DNA from: Elysia crispata
Taxonomy: Eukaryota > Mollusca > Gastropoda > Plakobranchidae
Length of the DNA: 64,000 nt
Assembly (NCBI GenBank): GCA_033675545.1
Contig: JAWDGP010005675.1
Coordinates: forward strand, 1-64,000
Direction of reading: 5' to 3'
Both the position numbers and the translations under genes were made by a program. Below the pieces are notes generated by a model. It did no database searches, was not told the DNA's origin, and saw only the letters and a list, made by a program, of their open reading frames with translations. The first letter of the stretch is position 1. Each line of letters starts with the position of its first letter. Below, piece after piece: positions 33,760 to 50,680 of this stretch.

Positions 33760-36480
33760 TGTATTATACCACTTTTAATACATTTTGCAACAATAGTGAC
33801 TTTTCCAGATATTGATGGGATATTAACTATATTAGAATAAATTCAGTGTGGCTCTCTATAACATTTTCAGTGAAGTCAAAACCGACTATTATAATAATTG
33901 GTACAGCCTGCAACAAAGTAACATCAAAATTCAGCAGGATTTGGCCATACTGCTAAAGATTTAAAGTATAGACTATGGGTCAAAGTTCTTGATTTAGTTG
34001 TAATCGAGTAGATCTTGAATTTGCTAGATGAAAAATCAGACTTCCATTTGGTCCTCTCAGGCCCTAATGTCTTAACTACTAATTATCTTGAATTTTTTTT
34101 TTCAAAAAAGTCCTTGTATGAAATGAAAACCTTTTAATTACCCTTGCTAATACAGTAGCACACCCAGATCCCTCAACACCGCGAATTCCTCGAACTCATC
34201 CGTTTTCCCCTTCTGATTCTCTCTTTATTCCCTTTTTATTTCTACATTTTCATCGAACTAGTTTTCTTTGAACGCAGATCTTAAATTTCAATCAAGTTCT
34301 CTTCACAGCTGTTGTTATCTTAAAAAAAGCACACCTAACCTCTCCCTTTCACAGTGTAGAAACAATGCCTAATCATTTATCACTAGTTATTCCTAGTGTC
34401 ACACTCTGAAATTGACTGTTTTGCCTGCAAATTTTGGTGATTTAAAGGCCTACGCTAGACTTATACTTTAGTTATGATAAACCATGATCGTTTGAATCTT
34501 CTGAGGAATGCTATGTGAGATCGGGAATCAGATTGTGATGTTAGTGAAAAAAAAAACAGAAAAGGAGGTCAAGTCAGCCTGTAGTGAAGGAGAAGTCTTA
34601 GAAGAATGTATGTTTTTTTTTATAAAACGTTTTATTACAAATTCAAAACCTCTATAGCTAGTTTCTTTTTTAATTCACCTCATAATTTCATCTTGTTTAG
34701 TTTGATTGTAATACATATAAAAAAAAGCAACAAAAAACATGCATGATCTGTTCTTTTCACAGAGTTAAATGTCTCTTCTCTAATTAGGGTTCGCGGATTA
34801 CCTGAGCTGGAGTGACTCAGATTGGACTGGGTTAAAACTTTTTGTGGTATAAATGGACAATGTTTTGAGAGAGACGAGAGACTATGATTTAAGTCCTGAT
34901 CTGATGCTAGGAGCATCAATACAGTGCTGAACAAGAGATACTAATGTGATGAAGTGTTATTCTGACTTATTACTATATTACTATTAGCCTGATGTATTTA
35001 TTGACATACAACTTCATGTGGGTTTATTAGATCATTACCAGCTGGCATGGTTTGAGTTGAATTAAAAAAGCTGTGGCACTAGAATTGTCCACATTATTAA
35101 ACTTCACTGGAGCCTATAAATGACTTTTAGTGTATTGACCAGCTAGGGCTTAAATGTGGGCACTTAATATGGCGGTATTATTGCAGTTATTGACCCAACT
35201 CTCTTTAAACTTTAAAATTGTATTCTTCTTAAGGATTTTGGTGTACTGAACACAAATATGCAGGTTTTATTCATCACAAATAAATACTTTTTGAGATATA
35301 GGCATTTTTGTGTTGCTCTAAAGTCCTAATAAACTACAATTTTCGAATTTGTCGAGAACTACTTAATTCTGAAGCCTAACGTGATTTGGGCAGATATCTG
35401 CAAATTTGCAAATATGGCTTGTGGGGCTGGTTTGCAACAGACTTCCGAATGGGTACAGTACCTTTAGAGAACATGTATACTCAATTCAAACTTTCAGCAG
35501 GCTAATATTTGCCATAGGGCCTACAGAAAATAATGAATGCCCAGAGAAAGTGTAAATCATTTTCAGAATCTGGATTTGATTCTAGATTTATCGACAAGTA
35601 TAACTAGAAAATCTATTAAATGATTTCTGGGAGGACCAAATGGAAGTCTTTAGGGTACTTTTTGGCTTGAACTTATGCACTTCGCCAAGATCTAATTATT
35701 CTGTTCACAATTCACATACATGTGTGAACGCAAGTCCTCCTCCTATATAAGTCTTTACAATTTGTAAATAAAAATGCTATCTATCTCTATGACTAAAATC
35801 TATCAATTTCCTCAGAAAAATAAATACTTTACGAATTAGATCTTAGCTGTAAATTTCCTCAGAGTCTTACCATTTAAAATAGAATCTCTTTAATTTGGAA
35901 AAACCACATCGTACTAACGAACGACTCTAAGACGTAGGCCTGTGGATAACTGACTAACTGTACTATGTGGTAAGGGTGAGCTATCTTTAGAAACAAGCAC
36001 CGGAAAAGGAAGTCAGAAACATCATAGATCCTCCGAACACATTTAGGAAATGGGTATTAAGCTTATTTCTTGATGTTAGATGAATTAAAGATGAAATATG
36101 GCGATTACTAAAACTAGTTAGTTCTTTATTATACTATTATCACCAGATTATCAATAAACCCAATAATCCTTTGAAAAAAATCCACCGTATTGGACATAAA
36201 TTACATTATTATCTATAATTTACCGTAATTATCTTTCATGTTCATTGCTTGGCATCTTTCCCGGTACTTTGGTGCTGTAATGGACTGAAATTAATAAAAT
36301 AAAATAAATAAACAATTTGAGAATTCTTTTCTATATTTACCCTTTATAAAAGACAAAAGAAACAAGAAAAAGGCAAAGAAAGTTCAATCATAACAACTTA
36401 ATTAAGAAAGTGTATTTCCATTTTCCAAAAGTTTTTAGTAACGTCACACATCACTTATCTTGCTCTTTACCTTTGCTCCT
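33760..36480. other. Probable CREBZF 5' UTR intron or upstream spacer
   Basis: No supported coding exon. On the minus strand AAAATCTAG just before the CREBZF start could be a splice acceptor, so a 5' UTR exon may sit near 36.7 kb. Around 34152-34290 there is a CAGTAGCACACCC...CGAATTCCTCGAACTC segment that looks like one end of another pogo-type element, but no clear partner end was found. Confidence 0.4.
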
Positions 36481-36508
36481 GCTTATGACTACCACTATAT
36501 CCTTTTCA

Positions 36509-36618
<110 letters not shown>

Positions 36619-36752
36619 CTATCTTTCTCTCTCTGTGGGTATGCAAATTAAAAAAAAACCTATAGATTTTGGAGAACAATAGTTTAAAATATTGAAAGTA
36701 AACATATAATCACCAAACTATTCCTGCCCTTAAACTGCAAGGTCTTGTAGAA

Positions 36753-36910
36753 GGGGCGGGGATGGCCCGGTGGCTATACAACAAAATCCCAACATTACAA
36801 CGGAACAGATAACCAGCATCACTGCCAAAAACCACTAAATTATAACAGTGATATCCCTTGATCGTAATTTCAACTGTGACGTCATTATTCGCCATTTTGT
36901 GGGACGGGCC
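36753..36910. promoter_or_regulatory. Promoter-like cluster: GC box, CRE palindrome, YY1-like site
   Basis: GGGGCGGGG (36753-36761) matches an Sp1/KLF GC box, TGACGTCA (36877-36884) is a full palindromic CRE, and CGCCATTTTG (36890-36899) is YY1-like and is followed by GGGACGGGCCC. These stand out in very AT-rich surroundings. The cluster lies between CREBZF (minus) and the start exon at 40.2 kb (plus), so it could drive either or both. Confidence 0.55.
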
Positions 36911-36999
36911 CAGCTCTCAACTGTCAACATTGACTAATCAAGTGGAATACTTCACGTTTTTTGAGGTGTATACATCTTACCTCATTAATTTTGTTTCTA

Positions 37000-39900
37000 G
37001 TATCTTAGCATATTATCTAGATTTATTTAATGGGTCAATGGTTTGCTGTTCTGATTGAGCCACTTTAAACAGGAATGTTTTCTGTCTAATCCGCACTCAT
37101 CACGATCGATATTATTATTATTATTATTATTTTTTTTTTAATATTATCTACAAACTAATGTAGAATCTAATTTGAAAATGGAATTCGGTCTCGAGTTATT
37201 GATATCATGAATTATTCATGTTTTGCCAATCATGAATCACTCACCAAATGTAGCAAGCTGTAATGTTATTTATAGATGTATGATCATGAATTCCACAGTC
37301 GACACTCACGTCGTCAGAAGATGTAATCTATGCAGGATTCCCATCTTCATTAGGACTGCATATGATAATAAATAGATCTAATTGTGATCCTTAATATTTT
37401 CTCTAATTTTGTAATTATATAGATCTCTACAAATCTATTTGTTAACCTTTGATTGCTGTCTTTGTCAAGCTATAAAAGTTTTCTATTGGTCAAGGTATAA
37501 TCCAGATTTGTTGAAGTTGCTTGTTCAACAAAAGGTATCTTTCTACCGTGATTCACCATTCCATGATTAGGGAAGTTTATTTGATAAAATTTAATCATAG
37601 ATACAGTTGATGGTTTCTATCCATAGACCAACTTTGCTTGATGATCCTACTTGGCATTTTTTCCGCAGTTGAATCCCATTCAACTCAAGTTAATTTTCAA
37701 TAGCATTTTTGTTCATTCTGAGAAAGAATTTGAAACTTATTTCTTAAAGTATCAGGGATTGTTAGCAAGCAAAGTAATTTTTTTTTTAAATTCAGACTTG
37801 ATTACTTTTTTATATATAGAGACATTAATAAAAGAGACATAGATTATGATAATCATCAAAAATTTTTATTGATCTTACCACTGTCTTGTGAAAAGCAAAT
37901 TAATGTAGCTGAAGTAAAATTATCAACATCACCATAATGTTTATAGTTTTTACAGGTTCTTATAAAGTGACAAATGAATGCATTTCATGCCTCTTTATTT
38001 TGAAAATGAAAATACTGAAGGAGAGTAAAATGACTATCTAGTTAAACATAGTACTAGAAATTCTTAAAAATTGTTTGAATAAATAAAAAAAAAATGTTTA
38101 TTGCTGCCAATCAAATATTAGTAATTCTATTTTATTAAAAACAAAGCTTCCAATTTATACATCCAATTTCTAAATGTATCAGTCAAAATGTACTTTACAA
38201 GTGTGACTGACATTCAAAGCTGAAAATAGAAAATAAGTAAGTCAGCTTTAAAGAAGTAGTAAATTTTAACTACAGCAATAATCCATAACAGAAGTACATT
38301 GTATACATACATAGCTTAGAGACTAAGAGAGGGTGCTGAAAATCTTTTTATGGTTGTTTCTTTTATTTTCATGAACATTTCCATTTTGAATTACAATGTG
38401 AGATCATGACTGTTCAAAGGTTGTTGTCTAAAACCAAAAGAAGAAAAAATAGATACCACAGAGAATTTCTTATTTTTTTTTACAGATTGATCAATTGATG
38501 ACTTAAGCCTTGGAGAACCCATTTACAATGTAAATCTTTTATCATGAAAATGCAACTAAAAATACTTTTCTAGTTTGCAGAATGAGAAAGATGTATGTCC
38601 ACTATTGAAACAAAGAATCTTTTAAGAAGAAGAAAATGTCTTTTTGATTCTACATGCAACATTACAGAGAATGCAATTAATAGAAAAGCTTAAGAGTATT
38701 GCTCCTTTTACAGAGCATGAACCAACTTTTCTCTAATTAGCTTTAGCATGCCATGCATATCTAGCACTATGGAAACCTAAACCATTCAAAAGCACTTATC
38801 AGTGCTCAGGAGTGCACAAATTGAAGACAGAAAAAGAAATAATAAAAAAAAAGATGTTCTCCATCAAAATAAATTGTACAGTCTCTTTATGATAATTTCC
38901 TTATTTATTATAACAGAATGGGCTCCTTATCCCTTTATTCATATGAGATTTTTTTCTGTGGATATAAAACTATTATAAAAAAAAGTACATTTTAATGCTG
39001 ATTATGCTAATAACAGCTGTTTGGGTTTCAGCATTAAGTTTTAAAACTATCAAGCTATTTTGAATAGTACCGAAATAGGTTGTTGAATTTCAAGTGAAGG
39101 CTTGTTTATCAAGTGTTAGCAGCACTGTGTAAGTGCTTTCCAATTCAAATAAGTAAACAATGGGTAAAGAAACTTGTGTTGCTTGTTGGAAAACAGGCTT
39201 GTCCATGTCAACATACAGCTGAGCTTTGACTTTTTTTTTAATTATGTTTCAAAAGATACTTTTTTGATGGAAAGTTTTTTTTTACAAAATAGATTTTAAA
39301 TGTAAGAAAATTTTACTAAGATTTATTATAGTTTTAAGTTATTGGATCTTTCTCTTATTAGTAGCCCTCTATGAAATCTTATTAACTCATAACTTTCTTA
39401 GTAAAAGTTACTGCAAAAATCAACAAGATAACAGTGACATCTGCACTAGCAACTTGTTCTGATACAGCAACTAACAAGTAGTTTTGGTTGACAACTTACT
39501 TTGATAAATGATCTTTCCAGGTTGAGTTTTGTTTTTTTATTTTAGTTATTTAGATATGACTTGATTTTGAGCACCAGTCACCATATTTTGTTTTGCAGAG
39601 TGCATTTGAAAATTGCCATTTCATAACTCATTTAAAGTATAATATTGGAAAATTATCAGAATATGATTCCAAGTATGGGTTCCAAGTTATACAAAATAAG
39701 GGCCTGATAGTCTTCAGGATTCAAGAGATAGTAATAATAATATTAATCATTAGCTCTAGGTCCGAGGAAGAAAAAAAACAACTAAAACAACATTTGTCTC
39801 AGCACCTGCATTAGAGGAGAAACATGTTTTAATACCTACTAATAAATTGTTTCTCCAAGTACTCGCTCAAACAGGATGCATTTTCAAATAAGAACTTAAA

Positions 39901-40239
39901 GATTTCATTTAGAAAAAGCTTGTATGTTGAATGTTTTGATGCACTAGATCTCAAGATAATTATAAGATAAGATTTAGAAAATTTTTGAAGCAAATGCTTT
40001 GTTTTAATTGTTATTCATTGTATTGTTGTATTTGATCAAAACAATTTTATTCAATGATTTTTATCGATGAATCTATTTCTTTCATGAAGCTTTCAAGATT
40101 TAAAAAAAAGTTTTATAAAGGATTAACAATAATGAAGGGATTTGCAGGCATATATTTTATATGTTCTACTGTATTTCTATTTTTATTCAAATTGTTTTAT
40201 TTACATTTACACAATAATAACAATTTTATTATTTTTCAG
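37000..40239. other. Non-coding, probably the first intron of the gene starting at 40332
   Basis: AT-rich with a short (ATT)n at 37109-37130. No exon is supported; the open frames are short and lack motifs. Confidence 0.4.
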
Positions 40240-40331
40240 GGATAAAACTTTGACAAAGGAGGACGATTCTACATCTCTTCAACCTATAATCCCTTCAAAG
40301 CTTGCTAGTGATACTCAGTGAAACAGCTAAA

Positions 40332-40424
40332 ATGGAGCACCGTAGATCAACAGAGGGTGGTGATAATGAGATGCGCTCAGAGCTGCAGGAGCTGCAGATG
40401 CAGGCAAACATCATGACAGATGAG
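40332..40424 (+). CDS. First coding exon of an unidentified, probably coiled-coil protein
   Basis: The exon begins after acceptor ATTTTTCAG at 40240, has 92 nt of 5' UTR with two in-frame stops (TGA and TAA) before the ATG at 40332, and ends in phase 0 at GATGAG|GTAAAA. The 31 residues, MEHRRSTEGGDNEMRSELQE then LQMQANIMTDE, have charged/hydrophobic spacing typical of the start of a coiled coil. I do not recognise the protein. No continuation was found in the remaining 23.5 kb, so its next intron is very long or its next exons are too small to see by eye. Confidence 0.55.
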
Positions 40425-42146
<1,722 letters not shown>

Positions 42147-42259
42147 GTGTTAGTGTGACACACTCACAAAACTAATTTAGTTTTACAATTTTGTCATAAG
42201 AAAAAGTTCAAGAACGCAACCATTGCGTTTGATAGTCATACAAAAAGTATCTTTAGAGT

Positions 42260-42960
42260 ATCTCAGTACTTACCTCTAACCTGGTGTGCACGGCTGCATA
42301 GCGGCACTGCGACAATAAGGGTGTCGGTTGATACACTGCAAACTGCCCGCCAGTACATGCTTGAGGGGGCGCCCTTAGCTTTGGCTGCCTGGGTTCTGCC
42401 GCAGCCCTCTGTTATTCCAGAGGGTTGTGGTTCTGCTCTAGACCCCTAGCTGGTCCTAGGCGTCCCTACAGTCTAATCACTCCCTATCTCTCCCTCACTT
42501 CTCTTCATCTTTGTTGCTCACTGTTTTCTCCATAACGGGCCCCAGACCGCGAGTGCGCATGGCTCAGCCGTTAAGCCTGGTCTTCATAGGCTTCGATTGC
42601 ATGAGCGGGCTCCATTTTTTTTTTCGAGCATCATAGCATGCTTCTATGCAAAAACTTATCTGCTATCATTGGATTAACGTTTTCTCTATCGTTGTTTTTG
42701 TTGTCGTTGTTGTTGTTGTTGTTGTTGTTGTTGTTCTTCTTCTTCTTCTTCTTCTTCTTCTTCTTCTTCTTCTTCTTCTTCTTCTTCTTCTTCTTCTTCT
42801 TCCTCCTCCTCCTCCTCCTCCTGCTCGTCTTCTGGTTGATGCGGGATTAGAACCTAAAAAGTTGGCCATGCTATCCACAGGAGCATTCTTCACGTGTTAG
42901 ATCCCCACACCTTCGGGGGTGGACCGACTCTCAATTCTACAAGCCAGTAGGTCTAGAGAT
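42260..42960 (-). repeat. GC-rich, SINE-like repeat patch interrupted by a triplet microsatellite
   Basis: Base composition shifts abruptly to GC-rich. On the minus strand GGTTCTAATCCCGC (about 42856-42843) resembles an RNA polymerase III B box and is followed directly by the AGG/AAG/AAC triplet tract, as in SINEs with simple tails. CAGCCCTCTG...CAGAGGGTTG (about 42401-42426) and CCACACCTTCGGGGGTGG (about 42904-42921) form small hairpins. There is no clear A box at normal spacing, so the class is uncertain. Confidence 0.35.
42706..42822. repeat. Composite triplet microsatellite (GTT)n(CTT)n(CCT)n
   Basis: Three successive pure blocks, GTT to about 42734, CTT to about 42800 and TCC to 42822, each differing from the next by one base of the unit. 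Long frames across it are artefacts. Confidence 0.97.
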
Positions 42961-45780
42961 CAACTTGATGTAGACGGGCTATATCAGTCAATATTAAGGA
43001 TGTAACCTTTGCGAAATGTGAACGCTTCTATTCCCCACCCCCCACCCACTCTTTTTTTCTGAGTGTAACAACATGCCTTGATGCATCGAATCATACAGAA
43101 CTGTTTCATTATGGGTGTTCCGTTCCGTTCCGTTCAGAGCCCCAGAGGAATTAAACACACATTGGCTAGTCATACAGGGCGAGTGCCAAACCAGAAAAAC
43201 TACCAAATATGGTTGCCGGACTATATCAAAGTGGTTTTGATGATGTAACAAGCATTTGGTGATTTGAATTAACCGAAGCGGATGGCATCAAGAGTTTGCT
43301 TTTATACACAATAATGTACATGTATGAATAAGTTAGGAACCAGCATATTGATTGTAAAGTAAAGCATTGATAGTGGTAAAATTACCTGATAGGATGCTTT
43401 GAAATAAAAAAAGGGGGAGGGGGAGAGAAATATCTTGGTTAAGAAATTGGTCGATTAAGATTGTCAGCTATATGAAACCTTAATTTATAAATTGTAAGAA
43501 AAAAAAAACGAAGTGTCGATCTGCGCCACCTCCCATTCCTAAATCGGCCAAGCGGCCCTTAAAGGGACGTAAGACAGTGCCAATCCATACTTAGGTTGCT
43601 CTCCATGGGTCGATGGCCTTCCTCACGGGCAAGTGAGTAACTTTAGAGACTATGTACCTTTAGATAGCCAAGACTGACTGGCGCGCGCAACCTGAAACTC
43701 CCTCAGTAGCCAGCCTGCTCTCTCGCCACAAGTAACTTCTTACCTTTAACGTCCCCTAAGCTGGGAAACCATGGATATTGACTGGGGATTTTCTGGCAAA
43801 GGAAATTGCGATTGTTTCTCCTGTTTACCGACCCGTCAAGATCTATAATGCATGTATTGCAGAGGCCTTTTGAAGGATTGTTTGGCTAGATAGGGCACTG
43901 AAATTCGAGGCGCTAAAAATTATTCCATGATGGACATACCACTTATTACCATTGTACAATTGCGGGCAATAAATCACACGTTGGGTAAATTTTCTATTAA
44001 TGATAATATTTAGGTAAAGAGTGAAAGAGAGATTGGATTAAAAAAAGAAAAAAAGAGAGATCGAGAACATTAAAAGACTCATGGACTTTTCTTGAAAAGA
44101 ATAAATTTTATATGAATTGCAAAGAAATAAGTTAAAAAACAAAGTAAGAAAAGATGATATCGAATGAAACATTGATAATGCTCTGTGTCGGTAGGACGGA
44201 CCTGAAAAGATTAGAAAGCGAAATCATCGGCGTTGCTTGGTTCGCAATGATAAAGAGTCCCGTCGAAAATCGTTTTGACGAGAGGGAAAAAAAAAAGCGC
44301 AGTATCGGGATGCATCTAAGAGAGTCTATTTGTAACAAGTCTTGAAATTGCAAGAGTTCTATTTATCCCAATAACTTTCTCTTCTTTACGTTTGTTGGGA
44401 AGCACTCTTATAAATGGTGGACACATCCTAAATGTTTTTGATGTGACGGAAGACATTGATTCGTTCATAACACTTTTAACAGTCCGACTATGTACCGTCT
44501 CCAAAATCAGATACTGCACCATGCGATGTATAGACAACCTGGTACATACGTAATTATTTATTCAAAGCGATGGGATTTTACATAAGACTTCTTTATTTTA
44601 CAACCATCGACGCGCCCATACAGTGGTTTGAATAAACTCAAGTCCATATTGGACTTAAAGAAAAAAGCAATTTTGCACAACTATTAACATAAGAACAAAT
44701 TAATACCGGTTACTAAATCTAATTATTTAAAGAAAAAACGAAGGAAAGAAAATTGTGGAATATAAGAATATATATATGTATAACCCAGCAACTACATGTA
44801 TAACATATTTGGTACATGAGAGAAAAGAAAAAAAAATGTAAGAAACTTGTATTTTATGGACAATTTTATCGAGAAATGGAATAAGTATTTTTAAGAGACT
44901 AACATTTTAGGGTTATTGAGTCCAACGTTCGGCGATTCTTTCATTTCGGATCATGTTGTGAGGTATTTCCCCGTAGTTAGCACTTTGACAGTCACTCTAT
45001 TATACTGAAACTCGTCTTTTCATCATTCTAGTTGTTTTCAAATTTAGATCTTCAGTGATCCTGTGTCTAATGATCACTCATTTTTTGAAATTTCCATTCT
45101 ATATAAGGTAAAACCGATTGATTCATCTTTCACACTTTTCTTTTTCTCACCAAGTAAGGTCCTGCTCGACAATGAAACTAACAGCAAGATCTTGATTCCA
45201 TGCGAGTTGCACGAAATTTTCTCCCAATGCTAAATGCAAACCTGGTTCTGAAAGAAATACCTCAAAGACAAAGAATTACTAAGTGTCGACGGTTGATATA
45301 GCTCAAGGTAGAAATACAGTGCAGTATGTATCCTAGGTAAGCCGGATTGTCCCTTAAAATGCAGTATTCATTATTTCAAATGTTATTTTTCTTTTCTATC
45401 TGTACCTTAAAAAGATCAAGATTTCCCTAATGAGCAAACTGAATTTGATGCCACACTCTCACTATTTAGGTCAAAAGCTATGGCACTCCCTTGGTCCAAA
45501 TGATATTCGTCGCGGTTTCATAATTATGCCATGATCGAAAGATGTTTCTCATCTTCGGCCAGATGGAGGAAGGTCCTGTTGTACAAATTAGTGAGCGTAA
45601 TTTCCAAATCATCTAGTTTTAACCGTTGTTATACTTAAGGAGATGGTTTCCATTTGTCGTGGGAAACATTCCAAAATGAAATCTATGTGGCGCTTCTTTA
45701 TCAGCTTTAAAGTTTATAACGTCTTATAATTAAAAAAAAAATACTCTCCCTCTCTCTCAGTTTCTCCCTCTCTCTTAGTC
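42961..45780. other. Gene-free stretch with a GC-richer island
   Basis: 43510-43790 is GC-richer, with AAGGGACGT (about 43563) and, inverted, AACGTCCCC (about 43749), suggesting the ends of an unidentified repeat. No exon is supported. The rest is AT-rich. Confidence 0.4.

Positions 45781-45784
<4 letters not shown>

Positions 45785-45858
<74 letters not shown>
45785..45858. repeat. (CT)n microsatellite
   Basis: Pure CT run of about 74 bp with impure CT-rich flanks. Confidence 0.97.
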
Positions 45859-45860
<2 letters not shown>

Positions 45861-46173
45861 CTCTTCTCTTCTTCCTTTCAGCAAAGCACGCGTTTAGTGC
45901 TCTTCGTGCCTCTCAAGTTTTCTCATTTCATGCTTGGATAATGAGGTGTCTGCTACAATTTGCTCACCTTTGTCTGGAGCTAGAGCAGAACAGAAGACAA
46001 AATCGATGGCATACGCTGCTTTGACAATAATTAATTATTCTCTGAACGATGTATCATGTGAAATAAAATATGCAATGAGAATATTTGTGTCCAGATCACG
46101 CACATTGATCTCCACGCACCCATACCTGTAGAATGTCCCTGTCTCCCACCTCATTGCCCCCCCCCCCCCTCTT

Positions 46174-48650
<2,477 letters not shown>

Positions 48651-48654
48651 AAAG

Positions 48655-48803
48655 GAAGAGGAAGAAGAAGAAGAAGAAGAAGAAGAAGAAGAAGAAGAAG
48701 AAGAAGAAGAAGAAGAAGAAGAAGAAGAAGAAGAAGAAGAAGAAGAAGAAGAAGAAGAAGAAGAAGAAGAAGAAGAAGAAGAAGAAGAAGAAGAAGAAGA
48801 AGA

Positions 48804-48836
<33 letters not shown>
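48655..48836. repeat. (GAA)n followed by (GCA)n composite microsatellite
   Basis: About 47 GAA units to about 48804, then about 10 GCA units with one CAA interruption. The all-purine strand is capable of triplex formation. Frames of poly-Lys, poly-Leu or poly-Ser across it are artefacts. Confidence 0.97.
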
Positions 48837-49565
48837 TCTAACAGCCGTGTCCCGTACCTGCAACTCTGCCACAAAGTAAATTTGGAAGGCCCACACTGAA
48901 AGTCCCAAGGAAAAAAAAAAATTGAAAAATTGGCAAGAAATTTTCAAGCCCAAAATGCACGTTTATTATAAGAGTAATTCAGTTTATCTGAAATAATTGT
49001 GTTGTTTTTATCAACAACAGAATCATTGAGTTTTTTTTTTCTTCCCTCAATTATTTAAGATGTATTCGTGAATTGCATAATTGATGTCAAAAGGCCACTT
49101 ACGTTGCCAACATCCGGATTGCCCTTTTTAGCCTCTTACTTTTTTGCTCAAGGGAGCATTCAGAGGAGTAGCACGCAACATGAGAACATCAAAGCTTGGA
49201 AATCGGCTCTTAAATACAATGTACACATTTGTTTCCAACCGCAAGGGTTCGGTAAGCTTCTCAAAGTTTTTAAGGTTTGGCATTAGGTGCGAAAGTTATA
49301 ATGAGACAAGCAAAATTGCCTGTTCAAACGAACAGTTGAGGAAGATAACTACATTGAAGAAATGCAAACTTCACAAAAATAACAGACTTATATCCTCCAC
49401 AGCCATACAATTGCACTGAAGAAAATCAACACAACAATGAACAGATGAAATCTAATATAATAGTGAAAGGTGCATTTTACAACAATCTCCCGCAGAGCTA
49501 TTCACCTACCGGTACATTAAAGAGAAGCAAACTTAAGAACAATAACAGATATATCTTCTCCAGAG

Positions 49566-49751
49566 CCACTCATAATACAGTTTTAAACATGTAGAACCTT
49601 ATGACATTGAAATTCTTCTCACGTTGTCCACTCATAATACAGTTTTAAACATGTAGAACCTTATGACATTGAAATTCTTCTCACGTTGTCCACTCATAAT
49701 ACAGTTTTAAACATGTAGAACCTTATGACATTGAAATTCTTCTCACGTTGT
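49566..49751. repeat. Perfect tandem repeat, 3 x 62 bp
   Basis: Three identical units (49566-49627, 49628-49689, 49690-49751), each beginning CCACTCATAATACAG and ending TTCTCACGTTGT. A degenerate upstream relative of the lead-in (AATAACAGA..TATATC..CTCCA.AGCCA) occurs at both about 49377 and about 49541, so the locus has duplicated before. Confidence 0.97.
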
Positions 49752-50149
49752 CATGAGGATATTCTTTAAATGAAGGAGAGATCTCCAGCAAAAAGTAAAC
49801 TAAAGCTGAGTGTAATGTGCTGCTGATGACCCATCACAGAAACAATGTAGTGCTCGACCTCATATGGTGAAAAAGTGCTCTCGAATACTAAGTAAAAACT
49901 GCTCAGACAATACAACAACAAAGCAAAACAAAAAATTCAACGGCCCAGATTTTGAAAAAAATATTGCGTTACCCTGGATTTCTAAAGCTTATAATTATTC
50001 TAGATCTAGTCACAGTCTATATAACTCATACAAGAAGACAAATAAGAGTAGCAAGATAATATAATAGAATGGCTTAACTTGAATGTTTCTACGTTTCCTT
50101 GTTGGTAATTAGTGGATCTGTTCTATATCTTAAATATATGAAACAGCAT

Positions 50150-50680
50150 AGAACTACGAAACGCGTGCTAAAGAGGCAAAGGGTGGTGTTTATATTAGCA
50201 ACCGCCGCTATGGAGGAAAAGGCGAAGATGACCATTGTTCTTAATATATTGACCATTCAAATCACCGCCACTTTTCTGTACAGAACGGCATGTTCCTCAT
50301 GACACTGGAGTACTTCAAATTCCATATCATTTTTTAAAAGTTTTTCACTCCATTAAAATAAAAAAAAATGTTTTTTTATATATGTTAATATAAACAATAT
50401 AATGATAATTTATTTTAAAAGCGTTACCCGCCACCCACTTTGAAACTCGTAAAACCTCTAAGAAAAATGTTTAAAAATGTGTTTTGGTTCATCATAATAA
50501 ATTTGACAAATCATTATGAATTAGTTACAATAAAAATATCCCGAACTTTCAAGATCATTTTAGCCTAAAACCATTTTTTTTTTTTAAATTCTTTTTTTTT
50601 TATTAGTTCATCACTGCACATTGAGTGGTTTTGGGGGAGATAGTGGAGAAAGAAATCGAAGTTGTAATTTGTAATATTGG
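50150..50680 (+). repeat. Interspersed repeat family, copy C (near full length)
   Basis: Matches copy D over its length: GAAACGCGTG, AACCGCCGC, CGAAGATGACCATTGTTCTT, CAAATCACCGCCACTTTTCT, TGTACAGAACGG, TTTTTCACTCCATTAAA, CACCCACTTTGAAACT, TTGGTTCATCATAA, then GAGTGGTTTTGGGGGAGATA and GTGGAGAAAGAAATCGAAGT. No coding capacity. Confidence 0.75.

Noticed and set aside
34152..34925. Possible third DNA transposon starting CAGTAGCACACCC
   Set aside because: One end looks pogo-like, but I found no matching inverted end or target duplication.
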